A program made the translations under genes and the position numbers. Below are positions 1 to 14,439 of a DNA stretch of 64,000 nt, piece by piece; the first letter of the stretch is position 1, and every line of letters starts with the position of its first letter. The stretch comes from Psoroptes ovis. Taxonomy: Eukaryota > Arthropoda > Arachnida > Sarcoptiformes > Psoroptidae. The stretch covers positions 496,001-560,000 of the forward strand of contig PQWQ01000008.1 in NCBI GenBank assembly GCA_002943765.1, read 5' to 3'. The notes beneath the pieces were generated by a model. It did not search any database, was not told where the DNA came from, and was given only the letters and a program-made list of their open reading frames with translations.

Positions 1-970
1 AATTTCAATGGTTCAAAGATTCAATGGAAAAAATACTTAATTATTCATACAAAAGTGTCAATCGGTATTTTTCAAACAATTAGCAATTTTGAAAAGCTAA
101 TTCAAGTTGTGATTGCGTGGCATAATTAATTTGAACAAAAGAAATCAATCAATTAAACATTTGATTGATTGAAAATTAATTCAATTTTGATTGATTAGTT
201 TTCATTGATTGAATCGTTATTGTTATTGGAATTCAATTGTTATTCATCGACAATTGAATTTCTGAACCAAATAATACAATTCAATCGGGATTCAATTGTG
301 ATACAAACAATGCTCATTTGTTCTTACCTTTCAAATAAATGAACCCTTAGAATAAATAATTGAATCATAATCCCAAATCATTCAATTTCAAAAAAATTAA
401 ACGTAGATCTGCGACACCTTTGATCGCAAGTGTTTCCAGCTAAACTACCCTAGTCAGAGCCAAATCCGAAATACCTAAAATGCTCCTTAATATCAGCATC
501 ATATCTATCTATGCGTATAGACACCAATAAACATTGTCTATTGATGCTGGCAAATAATAATAATAATAATAATAATTGAACTAATTTAATGATTTATAAT
601 ACACCTTTATATTTCATTTTTTACATTTCATTTTTTCATTATTTTTCTAATTTAAAAGGTGTCATTTCTACTCTATTATCATTATTATTATAAATGACAG
701 GTAAAATTGATGATTATTTGTTATCCTAACAAACGAATAATGATAATGATAATAATGGAAAAATTCTTATTATAAAAAATTCAATTTATTGTTTATTACA
801 TCCATTCATTCATTCATTCATTCTTTGTTTAAATGAATTATTACCATGATTATCATCAATATCAATTGTTTTTGGCGAAAAAATATTGTGGTTATTTCAT
901 TTTGTGGTTCATCAGACAAATGAATCACTGTGAATTCATGCTGATTTGATTCAATTGGCTGCAGTCGTTG

Positions 971-994
971 CTGCTGCTGCTGCTGCTGCTGCTG
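971..994. repeat. (CTG)8 microsatellite
   Basis: Eight CTG units. On the minus strand it would read CAG (poly-Gln), but the surrounding frame is low-complexity and not convincing as a gene. Confidence 0.9.
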
Positions 995-1037
995 AACTAT
1001 GATCATCATCACCATTATTCCAGTGTTCAATGATATA

Positions 1038-1117
1038 TTAGGTTGTCCGAAAAGTTCATTCCGCTTAATCAATAGAGTTGCTCATGGAAATCGGCCAGAA
1101 CTTACCGGACAACCTAA
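1038..1117 (+). mobile_element. Mariner-type miniature element, family A
   Basis: Reference copy. The 80-bp unit is flanked by TA on both sides and has near-palindromic ends: TTAGGTTGTCCGAAAAGTTC at the left, its complement at the right. The centre reads ATAGAGTTGCTCATG. TA targets and TTAGGTTG-like termini are those of Tc1/mariner elements. There is no coding capacity, so it must depend on a transposase elsewhere. Orientation is called plus when the CATTCCGCTTAATC side comes first. Confidence 0.88.
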
Positions 1118-3483
1118 TACATTTTCAATTGATTTCATTTCAATTCAATTCAATTCACCAACCAACCATAGGTAAAACACACTTCAACAATCAAATTGTT
1201 GCTACATTGATCATCATTTATACATAACTAGCGCAGCATTGAAGACTATTGTTTTCTTTTTAACTTGTGGCTAAATAACAAGGTGTATAATGGCAATAAT
1301 AATAATAATGATTTGATTATTATTTGTATCATTATTTTTACTTTGTATAATAACAATAATGATACAAATAATAATAATAACAACTGTCAATTATATAACA
1401 CCTATGGTTTCTTCTTAGAGGTTACTAATAATAATTTTTCACCATTTTTTCTGGCTTTTTGTGGTTTGAATGGCATGTAATAATAATGGCAAATAATGAC
1501 TTAAATAATTGAAAGTTCAAATGGTGAATAATGATTCATTCTTTTTAAGAATCAGAATCAGAATCAATCGTATAAAGTCAATGATGTTCAAATATACACA
1601 ATTGAATATCATTTCAAATGTCAATGATAATGGTGATATCGATAAGCAATGCACACTTGTTGATTTCTATTCGGTTTCAATGAAACAATCAATGAATGAA
1701 TCAATAGACTTCCCTACAAGATGCATACAAACACATGCACATTCACTGGCTGTTTTAATGAATTTTTTCGCACAATTCATTGGTCTTGGTCCTCGTCGTT
1801 GCTATTGCTGCTATTATTCTGTACAACTTGTGAAAACCAAAATTAATGGAAATTTTTTTGACACATTTCCATTCAGGTTAAAATAATGGAAAAATATTCA
1901 TTTTTCATTTTCTTGAAAACTTCAAATTGTTACTTTTGTATGTTGTTTTGTTGTTTCGTTTGTTGTACTTAACAATTGAATTGATATTTTTTTTTGAAGA
2001 AAAATGGAAAATTTTTAAAGGTGTTGTCCATGTTAATCTTGGATAAATGAATTATTTCATTTATTATTTCGTCTTTATTTCGATTTGTGAATTTATTTGA
2101 ATGAAAATTACAAGTGTCTGGTGAATATTCATTCTGATACTCATCTATTTTCGCTTGAAAATCTGAAATTCTGAAATTCGATAATAATCGATTTGAAAGT
2201 ATTCTTTGAATTCTTAATTTTGAATTGATTAATAAATGAATGGATTTTTGGTGAATTTTTTCGGGGTTAAAAGGGTCGTAGGGGTTCAAGGGTGATGAAG
2301 GAACTTTCAATCCTATCTTTATCGATTCTATCAATATATTGCCACCCGAAGAATAATCCACAACCAATAGACGAATTGACCTTTCAGATAGGGTCTAAGT
2401 ATGTTTACATGTTAAGTCTTATTCCTTATTTTAACTTTACGTTGCTTTATCACACTTATAATTCACAGACACCTAGTAGATCGATATAAGCATAAACCTA
2501 TGATCTGATAGATTAAACACACATTGACCACCTTGGCATCAATTTATTTTTCACACTTTGGCCACAACTATAATTGATCTACTTATATTCAAAGATGTTT
2601 GATTGTTTTTTTCAAGATATGCACCTTTGAAAAAAAATTCAATTTTGTAAATTGAATTTTTCAAATAAAATTCAAACAGGTGTACACCTCACACACACAC
2701 ACCGGTGAACGAGCCACGCGATCTATGATTGAATATGAAAACCCTAGGTGTTCTGCAGCGATTATCATTGTTGTTGCTGGTGGTGGTGGTGGTTGTTTGA
2801 TTGATTAATTGAATGATTGATGAACCAAGAAGGACTATACTTGCCAAAATTATTCAAATTTGCACTCGAAAATTGCTCCGATTGCTTCAAGAACACCATG
2901 ATTCACTCGTAAAATGCGCAATCTTGGTGCAAATCACGAGAATAATGGCCATAAGATGATACTATTCTTAGATTTCCAAGGAATTCTTCGATGATTATTT
3001 CAAACACGTGTTTTTGCCTTCATTTTCAAGTGGTGAAATTTTATTGTTTAAGGCAATTTTCGACGAAATAACCAATAAAATCGATGATTATGTCATAATC
3101 TCGTGAATTTTACGACATTTTTTGACTTGGAAAACGACCCAAAGGTCCACAAATTCATTGAGTTTTGTACGAATTTTCATTTTATGTTTGTTTGTGCAAT
3201 GTCAAATGTCATCAGAGGCAATTATCAGTGGAAATTATTTCGTTTATTTCATTACATTTGTTTCCAGTGGCAGCAAACACATTCAATTCGCGTGGATCTG
3301 AGTAGAGAAAATGCTTTAAATTAACCATTTTGCTGAGTTGCGCTTGATGAAAAGATAATAATTTCGCATCATAAATTAAATGCCACAAGCTTCTAACGAA
3401 GCTTCATAAGAATAAGCAGATGTCGATCATCAGCAGTTTTCGAGTAGCTCAATGATGCTCAATTTGATAACAATCGAACCATA

Positions 3484-3564
3484 TTAGGTTGTCCGAAAAG
3501 TTCATTGCGCTTAATCCGATAGAGTTGTTCATGAAAATTGGCCAGAACTTTCCGGACAACTTGA
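3484..3564 (+). mobile_element. Mariner-type miniature element, family A
   Basis: 81 bp, TA on both sides. The right end has decayed to CAACTTGA. Confidence 0.85.
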
Positions 3565-6368
3565 TATTTTAAAAAACAATGGAATCTACGGAGATATTAT
3601 CATCATCATTATCATTGATCTTATCTTGCTAATTTGATCAACCATTAACAACAGCATTTTTACAATTAATTTCGAATCAAGATCGTTACGATTCATTACA
3701 TTAAATTCATATTTATTCATATTCAAGTCCTAAATGAATTAATTGTTCAATTAAATGTTCATAATTATTCAACAATTATTATTATTATCAGTTATTATTA
3801 TCAATTATTATGATTATGAGCTGTTTTGAACAATGATTCATATCTGCTTAATCTCTTTTTAAAATCTTTGTTCATTCGTTGTGGTGGTTGTCTCGTAATG
3901 ATTATTTACGATTGTTCTTTGAACAATTGAAAACAATTCATTTTGAACGAAAATACAGAATAAGATGATTCGGAAATGAATATATTTGAATTGTTTTTCG
4001 AATTCGTGATTTGTTAAATATTCATTTGAAATTATTATTATTCACAATTGTTTTTGATTTTCAATTATTCATTTAAAAAAATAATGAAAATAAATCTTGA
4101 TAATGAAGAAAAATAATTACAATTTTGTAATTGAATGTGCAAACACATGAGACGGATTTCACCGAATTCACTGAATAATAATAATAATAATTAAAATAAA
4201 AATTGAATTAAATTTAATTTAGTTTTTTTTTCTTTTGTTGAAAAACAATTTTCAATTGTTTTTAATATTTTTCATTCTATTCTTGTATGTTTGCGTGTGC
4301 GTGTCGATTTTTAATTAATTAATTTTTACTTTTAATTATAATTCTATGACCAAGTTCTTCACTTTGATACAATCGAAATCGAATAACCAATGTATGTTTA
4401 AAATTGACCAGAAACTTTTTTTTTCTGACCCGAAATAGTGGAATATCATTGTTTTTTGAGTTTTAGAGCTGGTAAACTTGTCAAAATTTGAAAATAATGA
4501 TAATAATTCATAAATTCATTATCATTATTTATAATGAACGAATAGCCTTGCGAATAAACACAATGTTTTTCTTGGTTTTTCAATAATCTTAGGTTGGGTG
4601 AATTTTGTATCATTTCATATTACATTGTTCGATTATTATTCCATTGTATTTCAATATTTCATTTCAAACAAAAACACCAATACACACGAACAATATAATT
4701 GTAATAAACAATAACATTAATAATAATGACCAAACAAACAATGATAATAAATAATTACAAATTTGAACAATATTTTCGATTATCATTTGTATTTTTGGGT
4801 AAAATAATGATCAAAGAGAGCAAAATCGTGACCAATGATATATATTCATGTATGTGTAATAGAAATGTATTTGATTTTCTTCGTTTGGTTTTTCGGTGTA
4901 AATTTAATTTTCAATTTTGTTAATTTTTCGTTAATTTCACAATTTTCAATATTTTGTGAATAAAATTTGAGAATCAAATGAAAAGAACTTTCGATTCGAA
5001 GAGGTTTGTAGAGGGCTTAATATAGCTTTAGAGGGCTTAAGATGAAAGAAATAAGAGGTAGCCAAAGGTGAAGGGAGAAATGGCAAAGGTAAAAGGAGAA
5101 AGAGGGATGAAATTTGTATGAATTTCAAAGATTTGTTCATTTCAATTCATTTAATTCAATTCTAACATGGCCAAGATTATTTCAATTGTTTTCTTTAAGA
5201 AATATTTCTCTCAAAGACAATTAAAAGTAATACAAAAATAATACATTTTTTAGCATTGAAATGATTTGTTGATTCGTTCAAATCGTTTTCATTTTGTGGT
5301 CGTATTTTCTGGGTGAAAATAATGTGAAATAATTGAAAATTTCAAATTGAAAAATATAACGAATTTAAGAAAATAATAATGGGAAATAAATCAAAAGAAA
5401 ACCAATTTTTTTGAATTCGTCTTTAAAATTAATTAAATAATTCAATTTCGATAATAATAATAATGATTATTATTATTCATTCACATTGTATTATTATTGA
5501 TTTTTTTATTTATATTTGTTTGACCGTAAAATAAAATCTTCGTAATTTTCGTGAAAACAAGAAAAAAATCGTATATTTCATTGACAAGACAATGAAATAT
5601 ACAATCATTTCTTTGTTGATCAGCCTAAAAAATGACCAGAACAATTTTATCATGACCTCTGAAAAAATTTATTCGATTCAGCAAGGTTTTTCACAAAAAG
5701 CTTGCGCGATTTTCAATCAGTTTTTTCCAAGCTTAAACCCAAAACCGCAAACCCTTTGGTGCAGCCAGCTTAGTTATTTGGTCGTGTGATATTGGTCATT
5801 TGTCTCTTTGTACCCTTTTTTCTCGGAATCTTTTGGACATCCTCTCACATCCACCGACCACAAATACATTGTTGATCAAAATAAATGAATATATTCTGGG
5901 TCAAATTGGTGGCCGATCGGCCAATTTTTTGACCAGCAAATTTGAGTCTAAGAAATGATTTGTTTCCATGATTTTTTATTGTTTCCTTTCTTCAATAATT
6001 CAACAAAAGAAATGAATGAATGAAGACAAATTTCTTTTGTTTTAATTGGAATTTTTCTTCTCTTATTGAAATTCATTCTTATTCATTTATTTTCAATTGA
6101 TTAATTTGAAAATTCTATTGAAAAAACAACAACAAAACAAAATGCCATAAAACAAAAGCCATCATCAGACATTGAAAAATGTGAACAAATGACTTAACGA
6201 ATTGCAGACTCAACGAACACCAAAAGAAATGTCTACGAAAAAAAACAAAAACGAATCCATGTGAACAAATGAAATAAATGAAAAATTCCACAAAATCTAA
6301 AAATGTATTATCATTCATTTCCCTACACAAAGATCTACCAGAAAAAAAATTTCAAATAAAATGAAATA

Positions 6369-6448
6369 TTAGGCTGTCCGGAAAGTTCTGGCTGATTTTC
6401 ATGAGTAACTCTATTGATTAAGCGGAATGAACTTTTCGGACAACCTAA
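6369..6448 (-). mobile_element. Mariner-type miniature element, family A
   Basis: 80 bp, reversed, TA flanks. The left end is TTAGGCTGTCCGGAAAG. Confidence 0.87.
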
Positions 6449-6748
6449 TATCTTGCCTAAAACATTACAAATTCAAGACATTTATATGTGAATTCATGTG
6501 TATTGTCTATGTGGCCACAATAAGATTTATTACCAATAATTAATTTGATTTGCCATTTTTCATTTGGAAAATAAAGAAAATAAAGACTTTTGTGTAGATT
6601 ATTTGTGTGGAAATAATCAAATGAATAAATGAAATGAAATATTTCTTCATCATCATTTTTGAAAAAATTGATTTCAATTTTTCATTTTACAATGAAAAAT
6701 TTCATTTTTTCCAGAAAACCTAAAAATTTCTGAACAAAATGATTAGCA

Positions 6749-6874
6749 TCATTTCAGTGGATTTGAGCAAAGCTTGCTGAGCAGTGATTGTTTGAAAATC
6801 GTGGTAGCTTGAGAAGCAGCTTCAGCTTTGACAACAGCATCTTCAGCAGCAGCAGCTTCGACAGCAGCAGAGAT
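6749..6874 (-). other. Ala/Glu-rich short open frame
   Basis: About 41 codons ending in TGA. The first part is GCT/GAA-rich (Ala-Ala-Val-Glu-Ala4-Glu-Asp-Ala), followed by non-repetitive sequence. It may be a terminal exon or merely a CTG-type repeat read in frame. There is no ATG. Confidence 0.2.
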
Positions 6875-8489
6875 TTACTTCATGATATGATCGATTTACT
6901 TCGAAGGGGGATGAAGCGAAGATAAGAAATGAATTTGAAATAAGACAAAACAAATGTCTTTGAACATTTTTCAAAAACAAAACAATCAAACAATTTCCGA
7001 TATTCATTGCATTCAGATATACGAACGTATACACCGGTGAATCAGAGGATGAATACCTCTCGAAATTATCTATTTCTGAGGATTATACACCTTGATCAAC
7101 CTTGAAATGTATTCATAGATGTTCATTCTCCTGAATTTATTAGAATTTACATGAATTTCACTTCGATTTTTCATTTGTCAAAATGAATTATTCGAAATCT
7201 TTGTTTTGGTTTCTGTTTTGTGTTTTGCTGGATATTTTTAACCGAAGCCTATTGTTATTGAAATGGCAAATATTTGTACACAGAGGTGAGAGGTGTATCA
7301 AAGTAGAAATCAATAGCGAAATTTCATTTCAAGATTGCCGACAAATTGCTTTTTGTTTTATGAATTTTCAAATGTTTCCAAATGTAGAAATCGAAGCAAA
7401 TCATCATCAATAATCATCGAAAGTTGTTTGGAATTTCATTTATTTTTCATTATCATTTCCAATGATCATTTCATTTTGAAATAATCTAAATTAATGATTT
7501 CGTATCGATATTTTCTTTCAAAGATAATACAAAACAATTGACCAAACAAAGCTTATATCACAATGATCATTGATCAATTATTAATCATTGTGGTATCAAA
7601 ATATTCATTGTTTTGATTTGACGATTCATAATGGTAATGATCATTGAAACTCGTAGATCTCCAATCACTTTATTCGTTGATGTTTCACCCAGATAGATCA
7701 ATGATGTCTTAGAATGATTCTTAAAAATGAAATTTCTCCAAAATCAAACAAAGAAAACCTTTGAATAATGATATTTGAAGCTCAATATTCAACATAATTC
7801 AATGATTTCATATGAGATTCAATCAATTTCTTCGCAAATATCAACCAATGGCATTTGACTTGTCATTGTTCGACCTTACCTTTGCCTTTGAATCATTTTC
7901 AGCTTGAAAAAATTGATTTAAATTCATCAAAGCTACCCCTCATACCCCTGTCCACCCCCTCTGCCACCTTTAAAAGTAAAACCCCAAGAAAAATACTTCA
8001 AAAACAAAAAACAAACAAATGAATAATCATCATTCAAATTGATTTAAATTCAATCAAAATAAAAAAAAATTCAAAGGTGAAAAAGCGTCAAAATACCTGT
8101 TGATATTTGGATAGAGATAATAGCTGGCTGAACATGGCTGAATATAAATGAATGATCATCACTGATCATCATCGTTATCACTGATGTTCTTCAAAAACTA
8201 ACCTTTGTGTGTGGTACTTGGTTTGTTGATTATGTAAGAATTGAAATAAAGTAAAAACCTTAGAAACAATAATTCATATCATTATCATCATGAACAAACA
8301 AACAAAACATCATCAATCATCATTGATGATGCTGTGGCTGTTGTTGTTATTATTTGCGCGACACGTGTCAAAGATGTTAAATAATTTTTGAATTTGAATT
8401 ATTATCAATTGTTTCTTGTATTATATGAGATATAATAAATGAATTTAAACAAACATTTTATCTGCTAAGAATTCATTTAAATTCAAATA

Positions 8490-8570
8490 TTAGGTTGTCC
8501 GAAAAGTTCTGGCCGATTTTCATGATGCAACTCTATTGATTAAGCGTAATGAAATTTTCGGACAACCTAA
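8490..8570 (-). mobile_element. Mariner-type miniature element, family A
   Basis: 81 bp, reversed. TA is present on the left; the right flank reads GTA, so that duplication has one extra base. Confidence 0.85.
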
Positions 8571-9171
8571 GTATATGAACTTGAAATTTTTCGATTTACC
8601 TGTTAAATTCTTACCTGTTCAAATTCATTTCACCATTAGTATCCATATTTACCTGCCACAAACTACCTTTGATCGGATTCATAAATAGAAATGATCATAT
8701 TCAATCATTCATTATTCAAATAGAAACTCCATTTGACTTTTGATACTTTTGATGCATTTTTCTTCCATTTCTACCATCTCTCTGAGTCTATCTTCGTACT
8801 GTCTTTCAACGAACGACCTTTCGGCATTCGAAAAACAAAAAAATACTTCGAAGCGTGCGTGGCTATGGCCAATCAAGGTGTTTGTTTGTTTGTTAGCTTG
8901 ATTTGATTTAGTTTGTTTTTTTAGTAAGCTTAGTAAGCTATGATAGCTTGCTTGGAAAGCTTGGCTTGGTTTTGGTTTGTTTCGAGTGCATTTCAATTGA
9001 TAATATTGTTTTCGAAAATGATTCAGGTTTTTTTTTTTCAAGCTCTGTTTGATTATTAATTATCATTTGTGATCATGGCTCCACGCCGAGATATATATAT
9101 TTTTTAAATTATTTTTCCATTTATTTTTTTTGCCGGTAAATTTTTCTCATTTTTTTTCTACCTGCATTGTA

Positions 9172-9252
9172 TTAGGTTGTCCGAAAAGTTTTGGCCGATT
9201 TTTATGAGCAACTCTATCGGATTAAGCGTAATGAACTTTTCGGACAATCTAA
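9172..9252 (-). mobile_element. Mariner-type miniature element, family A
   Basis: 81 bp, reversed, TA on both sides. The right end is CAATCTAA. Confidence 0.87.
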
Positions 9253-10865
9253 TAGATAACCACAATAGCAACAGAAAACTTGCTCATTGAAATTCATTGA
9301 TTAGATTGTTCATTGGCTTTTGGATTTGGTGTGTATTTGCTTGTGTGTGTGACATCTATGACGAATCTGGTATTTGTATTTTATAATTTCGTAGTTCGAT
9401 TCAATTTATTTCTAAGAAATTCTTCTCCAAATTCACCTTCGAATTATTTATAATTTCAATTATTATATTTCACCCTAAGAAGAGCGAGGAGAAAATATTT
9501 CCAGTATCTTTCTTACCAGGTATTCTTACCAGGTAAATACCTGGAAAATTTCATTTTTTCTGGTGAAAATTTCTCGGGTGAATACAAATCCGGTTAATCA
9601 TTTTGAATATTCAAAAATTTGTTCCGATATTCAACGATTGAGACAATCAGCCATTAGCCAATCAGCTGGGCACCAAAACCGAGAAAATTCCGCGTGCCAT
9701 AAACCATATTTCATTTGTCATTCGTCGTTCAAATTTGTTGTTCATAAAGCCATAGTTCACCATAGTTTTCAGCCATTGATTGTGTTTGTGTATTCACTTT
9801 CAAAAGCATCATTTCAAAGTTCAAACAAACAATGTTTAATGATGTTCAATGTTTGAATATTTAAAATGATTGGCAAATTGAATAATAATAAATTACGAAT
9901 TCAAATACTGAAAACACAAATACGAATATTACAAACACAACAATCAACAATCTGTAAAAAGCTTAAAACAAAAACATTCGAAAAAGTTGATGACCTTGCT
10001 GCGTGCATTGTATTCAAGTTATTCGTTTTTCATTTCGCTTATTTTTTTCATTATCACTTCACTATTATTCAATTCAATTGAATCAGAAGAAATTAAATTT
10101 CAAATAAAGAAATGTTTTCAAATTCAATGGCAATAGCACAAAAACACCAAGTCTATCCAGCAACTTATATCACTTATTTTCAAATTTTTAAAACTGAAAA
10201 TCTATGAATATTTTTAGGTTTTCCTTAGAGATTTTATTTATTCATTTATTTCTCTCTTCTAATATTCATTACTTATGATTTTGATGATTATGATCATCGC
10301 AAGATGCTTCGATATTGTGTCTTTACATTTAAATCAATGAACAATGATACGATTCGCGCAAGTTGTAAGAATTCATTCATTGTTCTATTGAATATCATCA
10401 TCATCATTCATTACCAAATACTAAATGTATCTTATTTACATTTTGTCAATTCATTGTTTTTTCAACTAAAATTTTATCAGGAAAGAAAATATCTGAAATT
10501 TCAAAATCTCAAAAACGCAACATTTGCGTGGCAGACATCTAAAGGAAACAATAAAAACAATTACAATTGATTCAATCTAAGAGGTTTTCTTTGATTTTTC
10601 CAATCAAAATTCCAATGAATACATTTTGAATACATCCAATTAATGGATGCTTAAAACAATGAAAATTCCATGACAATGAAAATGAATGAATGAAAATCAC
10701 AGCAAATTTCAATGAAAAAATCTTTCAAAATTAATTAAACAATCAATTGAATAATTGATCAATTGAACAATTGATTAACTCTTTGATTAGCTTTGAAAGC
10801 TTGTCGAATGTTTTTTATCATAGTTTTTCCTTAAAATTTTTTCCGCCAAAATTGGCCAAAAATCA

Positions 10866-10907
10866 CCCCTTTTCAAACCCCTTTTCAAACCTCTTTCAAA
10901 CCCTTTT
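10866..10907. repeat. Tandem CCCCTTTTCAAA-like units
   Basis: About three and a half imperfect 11-12-bp units. Confidence 0.65.
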
Positions 10908-12407
10908 AATTAAGGTTTTTCATTGTTTTTCATTGTATTTTGCCATCTTCAATTGATTCATCGATGAATTCCTCGAAATTCAAATTCAATTGTTTCTATT
11001 TGATTTTCAATACAAAAGGAAATTATCATAATCATTAACTATTGATTGCAATTGATTATAATTAATTGTTATTTCCATCCATTGTTTTCTATTAAAATTA
11101 GCCAATTAAAATGTTTAAACGATTGTCTTGTTTGATATTCGTTGAAATGATCGGTGTACGAAATTCAATTGAAATTTAAGCGATTTTCTTTGAACATTTT
11201 TACGTTTCTTTTCAAACAAATTAATTAACATGAATTAATTAATGGTAGATTTTGCTTAATTAAAATTTTTTGAAAAAAAGTACAAAGTTAAAATTGAGAA
11301 GTTTCGACGTTATAATTGTTTATGACTGTTTATAACTGTTTAACTTTGAACAATAATAATTAATGATGATGAACATTAAGTCGAAGAAGACTAAAGACGA
11401 AGATGTTCAAGTATTTACAACGAGTCAATAGCTCAAAATCAATTCGTATTAATTAATCACAATCAATCGATCGATCTATCGATTGTTTTGGCTGTTGATT
11501 ATCTGTAAATACATGCAAAATTGAATGTTTTTTAATTTGAATTTTTCTTGTTGTTGTTTTTCATTGTAAAAAACAAAACACTTTACATCGATTGCATTGT
11601 GTTCGAATCGATCGATTATTATTAATAGCGATAATCAATCAATTTGTACAATATACAATCAAAATGATCGATTGTGATTGATTAATCGAAATGAATGAAT
11701 TTAACAAAGCTTTTTACAAATGATGAAATTAATGATGAAAATGATTTGCGTGAAAAACAATGTTTCATGTTCATCATGTTTTGGCTTTGTTTTGTTTTCT
11801 CGATTATTTATTGATTTCAAATGATTATTATTATTATGTGTGTTCAAATATCGTATCGAAACAATGAAATGTGTACTGAAATAAAAATTTGGAAAAAATT
11901 CACGAAAAATTCAATTACAAGCCATAGATATCGAGAGATAGCCATAGATATTTTACCACAAACGAACTATCAAAAAAAAAAAATCCATAAAATACAACAT
12001 AAATATTACAAATCAACAAATCGACAAATTCATAGAAAAACATCATCGTGATTCGTATATATTTCTGTATATTTCACTCGTATTCATTTATTTTACGGTG
12101 GATGCGCTAGCTTTATTCAAGCAAGTATTCAAGTATTCAGCAAGCTTTTACGCTCAAATATTTCGTGTTAATTGTTTTTTCTTGGCTTGAAAATTTTCGT
12201 TTCATTTCGCTTATCGATCGAGTCAAAACAATTGAATTTTGAATTTCATTCAATGAAATTGACTACGATTCAGTTAGAAAACAATCAATTATCAATCACC
12301 ATTGACCATCATCATCATTGTTGCTATGGACCTCATTGTTGTTGTTGTTGTTGTTGTTCTCGAGCATTGGTTTCATCATTTAACAATTGGAATATTTGCC
12401 TTAAATA

Positions 12408-12492
12408 TTGGGTTGTCCCATAAATTCTTGCCGTTTTTTGAATGAAAAAAAAAAAATATTAAAAAACGGCAAGAATTTATGGGACAACCCAA
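12408..12492. mobile_element. Mariner-type miniature element, family B
   Basis: Reference copy of a second family: 85 bp, TA flanks. Its termini TTGGGTTGTCCCATAAATTC form an almost perfect hairpin with a 30-bp-class stem that includes TTGCCGTTTTTT. The centre is A-rich. TIRs of this form occur in other mariner subfamilies. Confidence 0.87.
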
Positions 12493-13200
12493 TAAAACAA
12501 TCAATTATAATCAACAGGTTTCGTGTGGTTTATTTGTACGAATTTCGTTAATTTTTCTGGTCAAATTTTCGCTTGTTTGTCTTATTATGGCTGTCATGTC
12601 TCATTTGTCCGGTATTTTTCCATTGTTTTCCGATGATTCAATCGTTTGTATTCGTTGATTCAACTGTGTAAACACTGATCGCAGCCAAAGCTTGCTGAAT
12701 ATACCTGTCGGAGAAATGACTTGAAATGAATGCTTGTGCGTGTACAGTTAATTGTGTGGCTTTGCTGCAGTTTTTTTCAGTTTTTTCCATGTGTAATCTC
12801 TCATTTACTCATTTGTTAATTGATTTACTTGTATTTTTGTTTTTGGATTTTATTAATTCATTTTCTCTCGTGTTATTTTATTTATTTATTCATTTGTTTG
12901 TTTGATTGTCTGTTTGTTTGTGGTGTTTCATGTGTGTTGTATTGTGTTGTGTTCAGTGGTTTATTGTGGTTAGTATCACAATTGTTTCATAAATCAATTT
13001 ATTAAAATAAATGAATAAAAATTATCGTGTTTTCAGTTCAGTTTCAGTTCAGTTTTGTTCTGTTCTGTCCGTGGAATGTGATTAGCAGCAGCAGCATCTC
13101 CAGCAGCAGCCGCAACATTTTAAAATCGTAATCAATTCCATTCATAATGTTTCAATTCATGATGTTTCAATTCAAAGTTTGAATTAGTTCATTTATTAAT

Positions 13201-13524
13201 TCATTTGATTAATAATAATCTTATTCGTTTAACTAATGTATACATTAATTGATCATAATCGCAAAATGCCAAGTGAACGACACAATCATAATATTTAATG
13301 TAATCCATATTCGACCCTGATTGAACAAAGACATCTCCAGTCAAATTGAATTTAAATGCGACCATTTCGAAATTCAACCTCTCGAAATTCGTCCAAATCG
13401 CAGGGTCATCCAAATATTGCGCAACATCATCATCGATAATTCCTACTGACAGTACTTTTTCTGTTGTGAATATTTTCAATTTTGTGTGTTTCAGTGTCTT
13501 CCAAGTGATTCGATGATGATTCAT
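13201..13524 (-). other. Unrecognised 107-aa open frame
   Basis: ATG-to-stop frame of mixed composition (for example AIWTNFERLNFEMVAFKFNL), less biased than other frames in this DNA. I recognise no domain, and no splice context or neighbour supports it. It could be a chance frame, a decayed transposon fragment or a small gene. Confidence 0.2.
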
Positions 13525-14124
13525 TTCATTTGAATAGAATTCAATTCATTCAGTACAATTTTGGAGTAATTCCAACCATTTCAATACGACTAAACCCAGA
13601 GACTGAGAATCCAAATGGACCTTTGGTCCATTTATCCAATTGTGATGTGTTTTGTTCCAAACAAACAATTATAATTCAATTCAAAATTGAATAAACATGT
13701 TGTTGTTGTTGTCCGTTATTATGACCAATTTCAAACAATATAACATTATTCTGTATTAATTCTGTATTATTCCAGTGTTATTACGCATTATTGTGAAACG
13801 AAACACACGTGTGTGTTCAAATATGTTTTAAATCTTGATAACAATTGAATTATATGGAACAATTGATCATCTGAAACGACAATCGACCAATCAATCGATC
13901 AATCAAATTTTCCAAATTTTCAATTTTGAAAATCTCAAATATTTCTGTGTATGTGTTGTCCATTCAAAAATAAACTTGATATTTACGTATGTATTTCATA
14001 TTATTATTATTATGAATTAGAGAACTGAATTATGCTTGGAATTTTTGATTCAATTCAATTGTTTTGATATGAAATGATACATAACATATTCTCGATTTAA
14101 TTGAATCAGTGAATGTATCCATGA

Positions 14125-14439
14125 ATTGTTTCGATTGAACCAAGGTACATAGACACACTCAAATGCATCAATATTGTCCAAGGTACACAAACGTATAGAT
14201 TTCAAGGCTCATTGTTCGACCAGGGGTTCATATGTGAATTGAATTTTGGGGCTGATTTTGATCATGATTCAATTGAAGCATCGATATTGAATTACGTCGA
14301 ACAATACATTGAGGATCGTAAAGTGGTCATATGTATGTCCACTGTTCATTATCGATCATTATATTGTTCAGTCCATTGTTTCATTAAGCTCAAACGATTG
14401 ACCATATCATTGTCGGGGCAGTTGATAGTTGGGGTATAG
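14125..14439 (+). other. Unrecognised open frame, no ATG at its start
   Basis: An open stretch of about 105 codons of mixed composition (for example FICELNFGADFDHDSIEASI), with no clear upstream ATG. No domain is recognised. It could only be an exon or a chance frame. Confidence 0.15.

Larger units (their letters stand above)
1..12407. other. Non-coding A+T-rich DNA
   Basis: Apart from the five miniature elements, the (CTG)8 run and the short frames noted separately, I see no gene. Local oddities are an (AAT)n run at about 552-576, a CA run at 2690-2702, and two TAGAGGGCTTAA units at about 5010-5042. The open frames are short, rich in Asn/Ile/Phe/Lys and typical of chance in such DNA. Confidence 0.7.

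Noticed and set aside
818..1072. 84-codon frame with a Gln run
   Set aside because: Poly-Gln comes from the (CTG)8 repeat, and the frame continues into a miniature element.
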